The notes under the pieces were generated by a model. That model was given only the letters and a program-made list of their open reading frames with translations, made no database searches and was not told where the DNA came from. Both the position numbers and the translations under genes were made by a program. From NCBI GenBank assembly GCA_030831725.1, contig JAURKN010000190.1, positions 1 to 8,724 of the forward strand: DNA of 8,724 bases, given 5' to 3'. Source of the DNA: Ferruginibacter sp. (GTDB lineage Bacteria > Bacteroidota > Bacteroidia > Chitinophagales > Chitinophagaceae). This document shows, piece by piece, positions 1 through 6,828 of the stretch. Within the stretch, counting starts at the first letter, position 1. Each line of letters starts with the position of its first letter.

Positions 1-357
1 AGGAATCACAAGTTTTGTATCTGACGAATAAGCCATCGGAGCGTAATCCACTCCCTGAATTAATGTTTTCCCATTTACCACCAACCTTTCATTCTCTGCA
101 GTTTTTAATCCTTCCAATACGCGGAAGGATTGAAAAAAGCCATTGCTATCACCTTTGGGAATCAGGCCGTTTTTTTCAAAAGCCACCTTTACATACTCTG
201 CAGCCATTTTTTCACCGGCAGTACCGGTTCTTCTGCCTTCCAGCTTATCATCTGCGAGGTAGCAAACATCGCGTTTCAGTTCTTTCAATAATTTTTTATG
301 TGATTGTCCGTGTACCGACAAAGAAAACAGCAGTAAGAAAGAGAAAAGGAGTTTCAT
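1..357 (-). CDS. Secreted M28-family metallopeptidase, N-terminal part (runs off left edge)
   Basis: The reverse strand is open from ATG at 357 to the window edge, giving 119 residues with no stop. It begins with a signal peptide: MK, then a run of Leu/Phe/Ser, with probable cleavage after HG before QSHKK. The mature part reads LADDKLEGRRTGTAGEKMAA, then AEYV and FEKNGLIPKG, then a GFFQSF segment. This is the usual opening of secreted M28 zinc aminopeptidases of Bacteroidota, where 'D.LEGR..G..G...AA.Y' precedes a PA-like insert. The zinc ligands and catalytic residues lie further on, outside the window, so the catalytic class rests on the N-terminus alone. The expected role is release of amino acids from peptides in the periplasm or outside the cell. 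The gene diverges from feoB. No Shine-Dalgarno sequence is visible; a -7 element lies at 447-454. Other M28 subfamilies, such as glutaminyl cyclase-like ones, cannot be excluded. Confidence 0.82.
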   Translation of the reverse strand, partial: MKLLFSFLLLFSLSVHGQSHKKLLKELKRDVCYLADDKLEGRRTGTAGEKMAAEYVKVAFEKNGLIPKGDSNGFFQSFRVLEGLKTAENERLVVNGKTLIQGVDYAPMAYSSDTKLVIP

Positions 358-375
358 TGTTGGAAAGGGGTGTTT

Positions 376-395
376 GATATTATTGAATATTATTG
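376..395. repeat. Two tandem copies of a 10-base AT-rich unit
   Basis: GATATTATTG is followed directly by AATATTATTG, so nine of ten positions repeat with a period of 10 bases. It lies in the presumed leader of the M28 peptidase gene, between its -7 element and its ATG. The period equals about one helical turn, but two copies in AT-rich DNA may be chance. Confidence 0.4.
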
Positions 396-446
396 TTTTG
401 GAAAATGTCTCATTATTCACATTGGTTGTGATGATACATACGCTTA

Positions 447-454
447 CAAAGGTA
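447..454 (-). promoter_or_regulatory. -7 element TACCTTTG upstream of the M28 peptidase gene
   Basis: Read on the minus strand this is TACCTTTG, an exact match to the Bacteroidota TAnnTTTG element. It lies about 90 bases upstream of the peptidase ATG. I see no TTG at the expected 17-23 base spacing, so the -33 part is weak or absent. The same 8-mer occurs at 4430-4437 before the PadR gene. Confidence 0.45.
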
Positions 455-482
455 GACAACATCCTATTTTGTATTTCACCTT

Positions 483-510
483 TTGTTTCATTATTGATAC
501 CCTAATTTTG
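483..510 (+). promoter_or_regulatory. Bacteroidota-type promoter of feoB
   Basis: TTG at 483-485 is followed after 17 bases by TAATTTTG at 503-510. This fits the TTG-N17-23-TAnnTTTG consensus described for Flavobacterium. Transcription starting a few bases downstream would leave only about 10 bases of leader before the TTG start codon at 527. No recognisable Fur box overlaps it. Confidence 0.6.
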
Positions 511-526
511 TGCTGCAAAACAAGTT

Positions 527-2644
527 TTGAAATCGTATTACAACATAGCGCTTGTGGGTAACCCCAATTGCGGAAAAAGTTCGCTTTTTAACGAGTTGAC
601 AGGACTTCGTCAGAAAGTGGGAAATTTTCCTGGCGTTACCGTAGACAAAAAGACGGGTACGCTTGCCCTTTCTTCGGATATGAAGGTGGAGATTACCGAT
701 CTTCCCGGAACATATAGCATTTATCCTCGAAGAGCCGACGAGTGGGTGGCTTATCGTGTTTTGCTCGATCAAAAATCCATTCAAAAACCAGATATGGTTT
801 TGTTGGTAATCGACGCCAGTAATCTCCGTAGAAACCTCTTGTTCTGCTCCCAAATCATCGATTTGAAAATACCGGTTGTGGTTGCCATGACCATGAACGA
901 CCTGGCGAAAGAGAAAGGAATAAAAATTGATGTGCCTGGATTGGAAAGAGAACTTGGTGTTCCTATTGTTCCTGTGAATCCCAGAAAACAAAAAGGAATA
1001 TCAGACCTCAAAAAAGCCATAGAAAGAACGGTATCGCAAACCCATGTTCCATCCCGGGCTTCGTTCATCTACAATTCCATGCTTGCTCCGGAGGCAATCG
1101 CATCCATGAAAATGGAAATGCCGGACCTTCATGATTATACAGCATTACACTATCTGATTCACGCACCCGATTTGCTGGAAGATTCTTCCTTGGTTAGCCG
1201 CATTCAAAACATAGGTGAACAGTATCGTTTCAATGCTACGAAAACACAGGCGGAAGAGATCATGCAACGGTATGCCCGTATCCGACATGTGATGCAACAA
1301 ACCGTTGTTGAGTCAGACCCCCTTAAAAAATCGCTGATTACAGAAAAACTCGACAACATACTACTCCACAAAAAGTATGGATATATCATCATGCTTTTTG
1401 TACTCTTTCTTTTGTTCCAAAGCGTTTTTTGGCTTTCACAATATCCTATGGATGCCATAGAATGGCTGTTTGGAAAAATGACAGGCGCATTGTCCTCACA
1501 ACTTCCGAACAATAAAATTTCCGATTTAATCATCAACGGATTGTTCGCCGGCTTGAGCGGCATTCTGGTTTTTGTTCCTCAAATCATGATATTGTTTGCC
1601 ATGATCGGATTGCTTGAAGACAGCGGATATATGGCCAGAATCAGTTTCTTAACGGACAGGGTTATGCGAAAAGTGGGACTGAATGGAAAAAGTGTGATGC
1701 CCATGATCAGCGGATTCGCCTGTGCGGTTCCGGCCATCATGAGCGCAAGGAGCATAGAAAACCGAAAAGAAAGATTGATCACCATTCTGATCACCCCGTT
1801 CATGAGTTGTAGCGCAAGGCTTCCGGTGTTTACCATCCTGATCGCGCTTGTAATCCCTCAGCGATATTATTTCGGTTTTATCGGACTTCAGGGATTGGTG
1901 ATGATGTTTTTGTATCTTTTCGGACTTTTAGTTGCCATTGCTTCCGCATGGGTATTGAAGATGTTAATCAAAAGCAAAGAAAGAAGCTTTTTCATTCTTG
2001 AATTACCAACCTACAGAAGCCCCAGGTGGAAAAATATCGCTTTGACCATGTTGGAAAAAGCAAAGATTTTTGTTTTTGACGCCGGAAAAATCATCATGAT
2101 CATTAGTCTGGTTTTATGGGGATTGAGTAGCTATGGTCCAGGAGATAGTATGGACAGGGTAAGAGAGAAATATCAGACAAAGGTGGATTCAAATGCAAAT
2201 CAATCTCAACTCATTCAACAGGAACAATCGGAATTGCTTGAAAACTCTTACGCAGGAAGGATTGGAAAATTCATTGAGCCTGCAATCTCCCCCCTGGGAT
2301 ATGATTGGAAAATAGGCATAGCGTTGGTAACATCATTCGCAGCCAGAGAAGTTTTTGTAGGAACCATGGCGACGCTTTATAGTGTCGGAGAAACAGATGA
2401 AGATAACGATGCCACCTTAAGAGAAAAAATGGCGGCAGCTAAAAATGCAAAAGGAGAAAAGGTTTATCAAATCGCATCCGGAATTTCTTTGATGATATTT
2501 TATCTTCTTGCGATGCAGTGCATGAGTACCCTTGCGGTAGTGAAAAGAGAAACCAAATCTTGGAAATGGCCATTGATACAACTTTTGTATATGAGCGGAT
2601 TGGCCTATCTGTTCAGCTTTATTGCTTTTAGGCTTCTGTCTTGA
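527..2644 (+). CDS. feoB: Ferrous iron transporter FeoB (GTPase-permease)
   Basis: This is a 705-residue inner-membrane Fe(II) importer of normal FeoB length. The N-terminal G domain has G1 GNPNCGKSS (11-19), the G2 Thr38 in GVTVD, and G3 DLPG (58-61). The G4 position reads T122-M-N-D125, where FeoB normally has Asn-x-x-Asp, and the G5 region is VNPRKQKG. A helical linker (about 165-280) leads to the permease domain, with a first membrane span near 285-309. Gate 1 is the FVPQ...LLEDSGYMAR stretch. The pore region is SGFACAVPA with C399, followed by MSCSARLP with C428. Gate 2 is AMQC with C665, and a last span ends the protein. The start is TTG: it is the only start-type codon between an in-frame TAA at 503 and the G1 motif, and the next in-frame Met lies beyond G1. 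No feoA lies on either side in the window. The gene has its own promoter at 483-510 and converges on the lipoprotein gene 10 bp away. Confidence 0.96.
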   Translation: MKSYYNIALVGNPNCGKSSLFNELTGLRQKVGNFPGVTVDKKTGTLALSSDMKVEITDLPGTYSIYPRRADEWVAYRVLLDQKSIQKPDMVLLVIDASNLRRNLLFCSQIIDLKIPVVVAMTMNDLAKEKGIKIDVPGLERELGVPIVPVNPRKQKGISDLKKAIERTVSQTHVPSRASFIYNSMLAPEAIASMKMEMPDLHDYTALHYLIHAPDLLEDSSLVSRIQNIGEQYRFNATKTQAEEIMQRYARIRHVMQQTVVESDPLKKSLITEKLDNILLHKKYGYIIMLFVLFLLFQSVFWLSQYPMDAIEWLFGKMTGALSSQLPNNKISDLIINGLFAGLSGILVFVPQIMILFAMIGLLEDSGYMARISFLTDRVMRKVGLNGKSVMPMISGFACAVPAIMSARSIENRKERLITILITPFMSCSARLPVFTILIALVIPQRYYFGFIGLQGLVMMFLYLFGLLVAIASAWVLKMLIKSKERSFFILELPTYRSPRWKNIALTMLEKAKIFVFDAGKIIMIISLVLWGLSSYGPGDSMDRVREKYQTKVDSNANQSQLIQQEQSELLENSYAGRIGKFIEPAISPLGYDWKIGIALVTSFAAREVFVGTMATLYSVGETDEDNDATLREKMAAAKNAKGEKVYQIASGISLMIFYLLAMQCMSTLAVVKRETKSWKWPLIQLLYMSGLAYLFSFIAFRLLS

Positions 2645-2654
2645 ATGGCCTTCA

Positions 2655-3803
2655 TTACCACTCTACCGCTCTCCGAATTTGCGTCAGTAATCTTGGATAG
2701 ATCTGTTTATAGAGTTGTACCAAAATCTCTTCTTTTTGAGGAATTCTTTGTTCGGATTGATTGATTCTGTCCCAATCCTGATTGCCAAGCGCTCTTCTGT
2801 CACCTTGAAATGTTACGTTTTCTGAAAACCAACCATATTCTTCTTTAAAATTCCTTTGAAGCCCGTTTTTGTTCTCTGTTACATCCACAATTTTCATGTC
2901 GAGGTCAGCAATGGCGGAATAATTTGTTCGCGTAGAAAGGAGCGTCGCGCTCACGGTCTGAAAAACAGGTTTTCCTGCAGTATCAGTTCCAATTTGTATA
3001 GACTTGTTGACTTGATTTTGAGAAGTGCTCAAAGTTGGTTTTGGCAGCTCTAGTCGAACCAATTTCAATTCTATGATCCAGTCTGCATCTATTTGTTTTA
3101 TTTTCGCATCTTGTTGTGTATAAAATTTAGCAGGAACATTTGTGTTACCCGATAGGTCGTTAATCAGATTTTGTTGAAAATATTGATCACTATATCTGTT
3201 TCCAAATCCGTTAAATCCTCTGATATTAAAAAACGAATTGTCTTGAACAGGATTGATCACAACGTCAATGGTTCCTAATTCAATCGCCTCTCTTTTTTTA
3301 TCTTCCGCATCTTTATATCCTAAAACATAAGATTCCGATTTGTTAAACAATAGATAAGCTTGTTTTGCATTCTCACGGCCCTTTTTGTTCAGATAAATCA
3401 AACCTTGCTGATAGTAAAAGTTGGCTGCGCTGTCTTTTACTGAGAAAAGTTGAACTGAATAACTTTCAGGACTAACCAACTTGTATGCTTCCGTTGAATT
3501 TATGATGGCGTCATATGCCATTTGCAAATATTCATATTCACGGATGAGATCATTCCATCTTTGATCTGAAGAGGAGCTGTTCAGTGCATTAATTTGGTCG
3601 AGGTGTTTTTTCTTGATTGTCTTATATAAAGTGGGAATCGCCTCGAGCGCTTTTTCATCTTCCGGCTTCCTTCTCAGACGTTTTACCGCGTCTTGTAAAG
3701 AACGATCAACATCACCACGTTCCAGATAGTTCTTGCTACCCGCACAGGAAAAAAGCGTTGTTACAAAAATCAACAATAGTATATTTTTCATCTTCAACAT
3801 CAT
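2655..3803 (-). CDS. Outer-envelope lipoprotein of unknown function, TPR-like N-half
   Basis: From ATG at 3803 this encodes 382 residues. A basic start and hydrophobic run end in LFSC, so C20 is the probable lipidated residue (signal peptidase II). Residues about 25-175 look helical and repeat-like, with a TPR-style stretch FYYQQGLIYLNKKGRENAKQ and a second part ending LGYKDAEDKKREA. From about 177 (IDVVINPV) to 350 the sequence appears beta-rich, with QIDADWIIELKLVRLEL and NYSAIADLDMKIVDV. I do not recognise a named family. The ATG at 3803 overlaps the TGA of the upstream cysteine-motif lipoprotein as ATGA, so the two are probably translationally coupled. ATGs at 3800 and 3791 are alternative starts that keep the lipobox, and a TTG at 3818 is less likely. 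The Lys/Glu-rich export signal of surface lipoproteins is not seen after the Cys, so a periplasm-facing location is inferred. Confidence 0.85.
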   Translation of the reverse strand: MMLKMKNILLLIFVTTLFSCAGSKNYLERGDVDRSLQDAVKRLRRKPEDEKALEAIPTLYKTIKKKHLDQINALNSSSSDQRWNDLIREYEYLQMAYDAIINSTEAYKLVSPESYSVQLFSVKDSAANFYYQQGLIYLNKKGRENAKQAYLLFNKSESYVLGYKDAEDKKREAIELGTIDVVINPVQDNSFFNIRGFNGFGNRYSDQYFQQNLINDLSGNTNVPAKFYTQQDAKIKQIDADWIIELKLVRLELPKPTLSTSQNQVNKSIQIGTDTAGKPVFQTVSATLLSTRTNYSAIADLDMKIVDVTENKNGLQRNFKEEYGWFSENVTFQGDRRALGNQDWDRINQSEQRIPQKEEILVQLYKQIYPRLLTQIRRAVEW

Positions 3804-4219
3804 AAGTTTTCCATGCAAATTTTTGCCATTTCCATCATTTCATTCACATCCAGTTTCAGTGCATCTTCAGCGGTTTGATATCTTCCTTCCACCTGTTCCA
3901 AAACACATGAGCAGTATACGTTCGCCTTTTCGTCTCCCATGCTGGTTTTTGCGCTTTTCACACAATTGTCCAAAAAAGCAAAACGATCTGCTTTTCCCCA
4001 ATTACCCTTTCTGTCAATAGGAACCTCTCTCTCCGTAGGCTTCTCCTGTATCGTTTTCTCTGTGTTTTGTTGTGTGGCTTCGGGTTCAACAGAAACAGAC
4101 TCTTGTTGAACAGCTTCTGTTTGCCCTTCCGGCTCCGAAACAGTTTTATTGGAATCAGACCCACTACAGGATACAAAAAACACCACCGAAATCACAAGAA
4201 TCATTTTTCTAAGATGCAT
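3800..4219 (-). CDS. Small lipoprotein with a C-terminal four-cysteine motif
   Basis: This is a 139-residue protein. The signal (MHLRK, then a hydrophobic run) ends in FVSC with C18 as probable lipid attachment site. Residues 22-72 form a low-complexity Gln/Glu/Thr/Pro/Ser-rich linker that should be disordered. A compact C-terminal domain (about 74-139) follows. It starts with W74, then F-L-D-N-C86, a Y102-C-S-C105 pair 17 residues later, and C135 near the end (spacing C-x16-C-x-C-x29-C). The domain reads as two or three helices with the cysteines on their faces. These could form two disulfides in the periplasm or bind a metal; the sequence does not decide. Similar small domains with a Y-C-x-C core are, as I recall, widespread as hypothetical proteins in Bacteroidota, and I know of no assigned function. 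The gene is first in a two-gene unit with the larger lipoprotein (ATGA overlap) and diverges from the PadR-PspC pair. Confidence 0.85.
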   Translation of the reverse strand: MHLRKMILVISVVFFVSCSGSDSNKTVSEPEGQTEAVQQESVSVEPEATQQNTEKTIQEKPTEREVPIDRKGNWGKADRFAFLDNCVKSAKTSMGDEKANVYCSCVLEQVEGRYQTAEDALKLDVNEMMEMAKICMENL

Positions 4220-4411
4220 AAAATTGTTTTTTTGACAAAATAGCGCCTTTTTCTAACAAATCATTTTTATGCCGACGTAATCTCGGGCCAATAAACGGGT
4301 CAAATCACCTCTTAAAATCAAAAAGTAGACCCCAATTCAAAAACAAAAAATTAATTTATAATATACAAAACATAGAATATCAACAATATAAAAAATTATT
4401 CAAAAAATATA

Positions 4412-4432
4412 GTATTATGTATTGCATAGTAC
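4412..4432. promoter_or_regulatory. Candidate PadR operator: 8-base inverted repeat with 5-base spacer
   Basis: The left arm is GTATTATG, the spacer TATTG and the right arm CATAGTAC. Seven of eight arm positions pair as a dyad, with an inner ATG-N5-CAT core. The spacer holds the TTG (4422-4424) proposed as the -33 element of the PadR promoter, so a dimer bound here would block transcription. PadR-family repressors often bind ATG/CAT-type dyads in their own promoters. That PadR binds this one is inferred from position alone. Confidence 0.5.
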
Positions 4433-4452
4433 CTTTGGTTTGTTTAGCTTTG
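4422..4452 (+). promoter_or_regulatory. Promoter of the padR-pspC operon, with tandem -7 elements
   Basis: TTG at 4422-4424 is followed after 20 bases by TAGCTTTG at 4445-4452, matching TTG-N17-23-TAnnTTTG. A second exact -7 match, TACCTTTG, sits at 4430-4437, 15 bases upstream of the first, but has no TTG at proper spacing. The downstream element would give a leader of roughly 30 bases before the ATG at 4488. The DNA upstream (about 4333-4411) is very AT-rich with A-tracts. Confidence 0.6.
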
Positions 4453-4487
4453 TGGTATGATTGATGTAAAAACAATCAAAAAGGAAT

Positions 4488-4826
4488 ATGAGCATAGAAA
4501 ATACAGCAAGTCAGATGAGAAAGGGCATTTTGGAATTCTGCATCCTTTCCATCATAGAGCAAGGGGAAGTATATCCGTCAGAAATCATCGAACGCATGAA
4601 AACGGCCAAGTTGCAGATTTTTGAAGGAACGCTTTATCCCCTCCTCACCCGATTGAAAAACGCGGGGTTGTTACAATACAGATGGGTTGAGAGCAGTAGC
4701 GGTCCACCCAGAAAATATTTTCAGCTGACCGAATCCGGCATTCAGTTTTATGAAGAATTAAAAAAAACATGGATCGAAATAGCTGATTCGGTTCATCAAA
4801 TCACATCATCAAATTCAACCAAATGA
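4488..4826 (+). CDS. PadR-family transcriptional regulator
   Basis: This 112-residue protein is the winged-helix type of PadR (PF03551) without the long C-terminal effector domain. Residues 10-80 carry the family's hallmarks: QMRKGILEFCILSII (helix 1), YPSEIIERM (helix 2), EGTLYPLLTRLKNAGLL (recognition helix region) and SGPPRKYFQLTESG (the wing). A short helix (about 84-103) should dimerise. It probably represses its own operon. The ATG at 4488 gives the usual family N-terminus. AAGGAA at 4481-4486 is too close to the ATG to be a normal Shine-Dalgarno sequence. Its TGA overlaps the ATG of the PspC gene as ATGA, so the two are coupled. PadR regulators next to PspC-domain proteins are a recurring Bacteroidota arrangement, and a role in sensing envelope or antimicrobial stress is inferred from that. 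Confidence 0.93.
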   Translation: MSIENTASQMRKGILEFCILSIIEQGEVYPSEIIERMKTAKLQIFEGTLYPLLTRLKNAGLLQYRWVESSSGPPRKYFQLTESGIQFYEELKKTWIEIADSVHQITSSNSTK

Positions 4827-6715
4827 AACAAGTCATACACATAAACTATCAAGGCAGAGTTGTTCCGATCGAAGTATCCGCTTACGAGTTGCTAAAATCG
4901 TACAAAGAAAGTTTGGAAAGATATTTTAAGGACGAAAACGGCAAAGAGGAAATCATCAACGACATAGAAGATCGCATCGGAGAATTGTTTCAAGAGCGAT
5001 TGAAGAATGGATCCCATTGCATCACTGATTCTGATGTGAATGCGATACTCATGAGCATGGGTATGCCAGAAGAGTTTGATATTAAGGAAGAGGAAGAGAA
5101 AAAAGCTGCCGATACAAAGCAGAATGATTCAAAAGGTCCCAAGCGTTTGTATCGAAACGAAGAACAAAAAATCATCGGCGGAGTTTGTTCCGGACTAGCG
5201 AATTATTTCAACATTGATGTTACATTGGTTCGTGTGTTATTTACCGTTATGGTTTTCATTTTTGGTATTGGTTTGATTCCCTATCTGGTGTTGTGGGCAA
5301 TAGTGCCGAATTCTGCAGTGGGTCAAATCGGAGTCGTTCGTAAAAAATTATTTCGTGATGTGGATCATAAGGTTATAGGAGGTGTTTGCAGTGGAATCGG
5401 CCATTATTTTGGCGTAGAGGTTTGGATTCCAAGATTACTTTTTTTGTTGCCCCTGACAACAATTGGAATAAGTAGATTGACCAATATTGAGTGGTTTGCG
5501 GGCTTTTTACCGAGCGCAATCATCACGTATTTAATTTGCTGGATAGGCATCCCCGAAGCCAAGACGACAACCGAAAAACTGGAAATGAAAGGAGAGAAGG
5601 TGGATATGAATTCGATTCAACATGTCATTAAGGAAGAGTTGAAAGGAATAAAAGAAAGAGCAGAAAAACTCAGTGGAAATGCCGAACAAAAAGTAAAAGA
5701 AATCGGAGCAAATTCCACCAGTATCTTCAGCAGATTTATAAATGCCATCATAAGCATTATTATTGTTGTGATTAAAGCGATCTCTTATACCATCTTAACC
5801 ATAATCGGTTTGGCTTTGGTTTTTTTTCTGCTTGCGCTTGGTTTTAGTTCCATTGTGATTTATCCCTTTAAAGACTTTGTGCTAAATGGAGAGTTGCAAA
5901 ATTATTTTGCCTTAGGTACTTTGCTTTTCTTTGTAATACTTCCGATAGTTGCCATCGTTGTTTCGTTGATTAAAAGGTTGTTTGGCATCAAAACCAAAAA
6001 CAAATGGCTTAACATTTCATTCATCGCTTTGTGGGTTGTGGGTTGGATTTCTTTGTTTGGATTGTTTTCCACCTTAACCAAAGATTTTTCATCTGTCAGC
6101 CACCGCGATAAAAACGAAAAAAACATTTCCATACAACAACCGAGCAGCGGAAAACTCATCATCAAATTGAAAAAACACCCCATTTTTGATGGTCAAGAAA
6201 ACAACATCGATTTTTTTGAAGCGATGGAAATGTTCAAAGATTCGATTTACATCGACAATGTTCGGGTTAAGATTGTACGCTCAATGAGTGATTCTTTTGA
6301 AGTGAGAACGGTATATTCGGCTCATGGCAGCACACGATTTGCCGCCGACACAACCGCATCGACCATTCAATTCCAAATCAACCAACAAGACAGTTTGCTT
6401 TTCGTGAATCAGGTAACAAGCATATCCAAAAATCAAAAATTCAGAAACCAACAGGTAGTTGTTTTAATAGGGGTGCCCGAAGGAAAAACAATCAATATGC
6501 AGGATTGTGGGTCCGTATCCAATTACAACAACAACATTTGGGAGCTTGAAGACTGGGAGATGGAAAGTTCAGAAAGCAAAGAGTTTATCATGACAAACAA
6601 AGGATTAAAGCCTTTGGGTTTCAGGGAAGACCAGTCAACCGAAAAACCTAAGGAAGAAAAAAATCAATCCGACTCTTTAATGATTAAAAAAGAGAATATT
6701 GAAAAATCAATTTGA
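4823..6715 (+). CDS. Double PspC-domain membrane protein with large periplasmic C-terminal domain
   Basis: This 630-residue protein has four regions. Residues 1-90 are a soluble domain beginning VIHINYQGRVVPIE and including IINDIEDRIGELF and DVNAILMSMGMPEEF, a helical module often found before PspC in Bacteroidota. Two PspC domains (PF04024) follow in tandem at about 107-163 and 174-246. They share the motifs KxLxR, IGGVCSG and YF, so they look like an internal duplication. After a charged, coiled-coil-like linker (about 250-298) come three hydrophobic stretches (about 304-348, 361-384, 396-418). The rest, 419-630, is a hydrophilic, largely beta-strand region that should face the periplasm. 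It may be a toastrack-like domain of the kind linked to Psp/Lia stress proteins, but I cannot confirm this. PspC is an inner-membrane partner in phage-shock responses of Proteobacteria; no pspA, pspB or pspF is present here. It is translated in coupling with the PadR gene and ends before a hairpin terminator. Confidence 0.93.
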   Translation: MKQVIHINYQGRVVPIEVSAYELLKSYKESLERYFKDENGKEEIINDIEDRIGELFQERLKNGSHCITDSDVNAILMSMGMPEEFDIKEEEEKKAADTKQNDSKGPKRLYRNEEQKIIGGVCSGLANYFNIDVTLVRVLFTVMVFIFGIGLIPYLVLWAIVPNSAVGQIGVVRKKLFRDVDHKVIGGVCSGIGHYFGVEVWIPRLLFLLPLTTIGISRLTNIEWFAGFLPSAIITYLICWIGIPEAKTTTEKLEMKGEKVDMNSIQHVIKEELKGIKERAEKLSGNAEQKVKEIGANSTSIFSRFINAIISIIIVVIKAISYTILTIIGLALVFFLLALGFSSIVIYPFKDFVLNGELQNYFALGTLLFFVILPIVAIVVSLIKRLFGIKTKNKWLNISFIALWVVGWISLFGLFSTLTKDFSSVSHRDKNEKNISIQQPSSGKLIIKLKKHPIFDGQENNIDFFEAMEMFKDSIYIDNVRVKIVRSMSDSFEVRTVYSAHGSTRFAADTTASTIQFQINQQDSLLFVNQVTSISKNQKFRNQQVVVLIGVPEGKTINMQDCGSVSNYNNNIWELEDWEMESSESKEFIMTNKGLKPLGFREDQSTEKPKEEKNQSDSLMIKKENIEKSI

Positions 6716-6763
6716 GATATAAATCAAAAAAAGAGAAGAATATTCGTTTTTCGTAAACCTAGA

Positions 6764-6790
6764 AAAGCCGGAATCGAAAGATCCGGCTTT
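6764..6790 (+). terminator. Hairpin terminator of the padR-pspC operon
   Basis: AAAGCCGGA (6764-6772) pairs with TCCGGCTTT (6782-6790) as a perfect 9-bp stem. The inside can extend by two pairs past a single bulged A to close on a GAAA tetraloop (6776-6779). Only a poor T-run (CTTGTATT) follows, so termination may be partial. It lies 48 bases after the PspC stop codon and before the gcvT promoter element. Confidence 0.7.
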
Positions 6791-6828
6791 CTTGTATTCA
6801 TAACCACAGAACTTCCCTCATTTTAAAT

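Noticed and set aside
15..377. An open frame of 120 codons on the plus strand at the left edge
   Set aside because: It lies opposite the M28 peptidase N-terminus, which has a signal peptide and family motifs. The plus-strand translation shows no domain and is rich in His, Phe and Arg in a shadow-like way.
486..502. TTTCATTATTGATAC as a Fur box before feoB
   Set aside because: It resembles only part of the Fur consensus, lacks the second half of the dyad, and is common in AT-rich DNA.
2642..2657. Possible bidirectional terminator between the convergent feoB and lipoprotein genes
   Set aside because: Only a 4-bp stem (AATG/CATT) can be drawn and there is no T-run on either side.
3804..3818. 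TTG at 3818 as start of the large lipoprotein
   Set aside because: It would add five residues before the signal peptide and overlap the upstream gene by 19 bases. The ATG at 3803 gives a classic ATGA overlap and a normal lipoprotein signal.
4236..4244. CTATTTTG on the minus strand as promoter for the lipoprotein pair
   Set aside because: It is one base short of TAnnTTTG and has no TTG at a proper distance. A promoter must exist in this gap, but this match is too weak to annotate.
4297..4332. GGGTC ... GACCC inverted repeat in the gap before the PadR gene
   Set aside because: The arms are only 5 bases and are separated by 26 bases, which is easily expected by chance.
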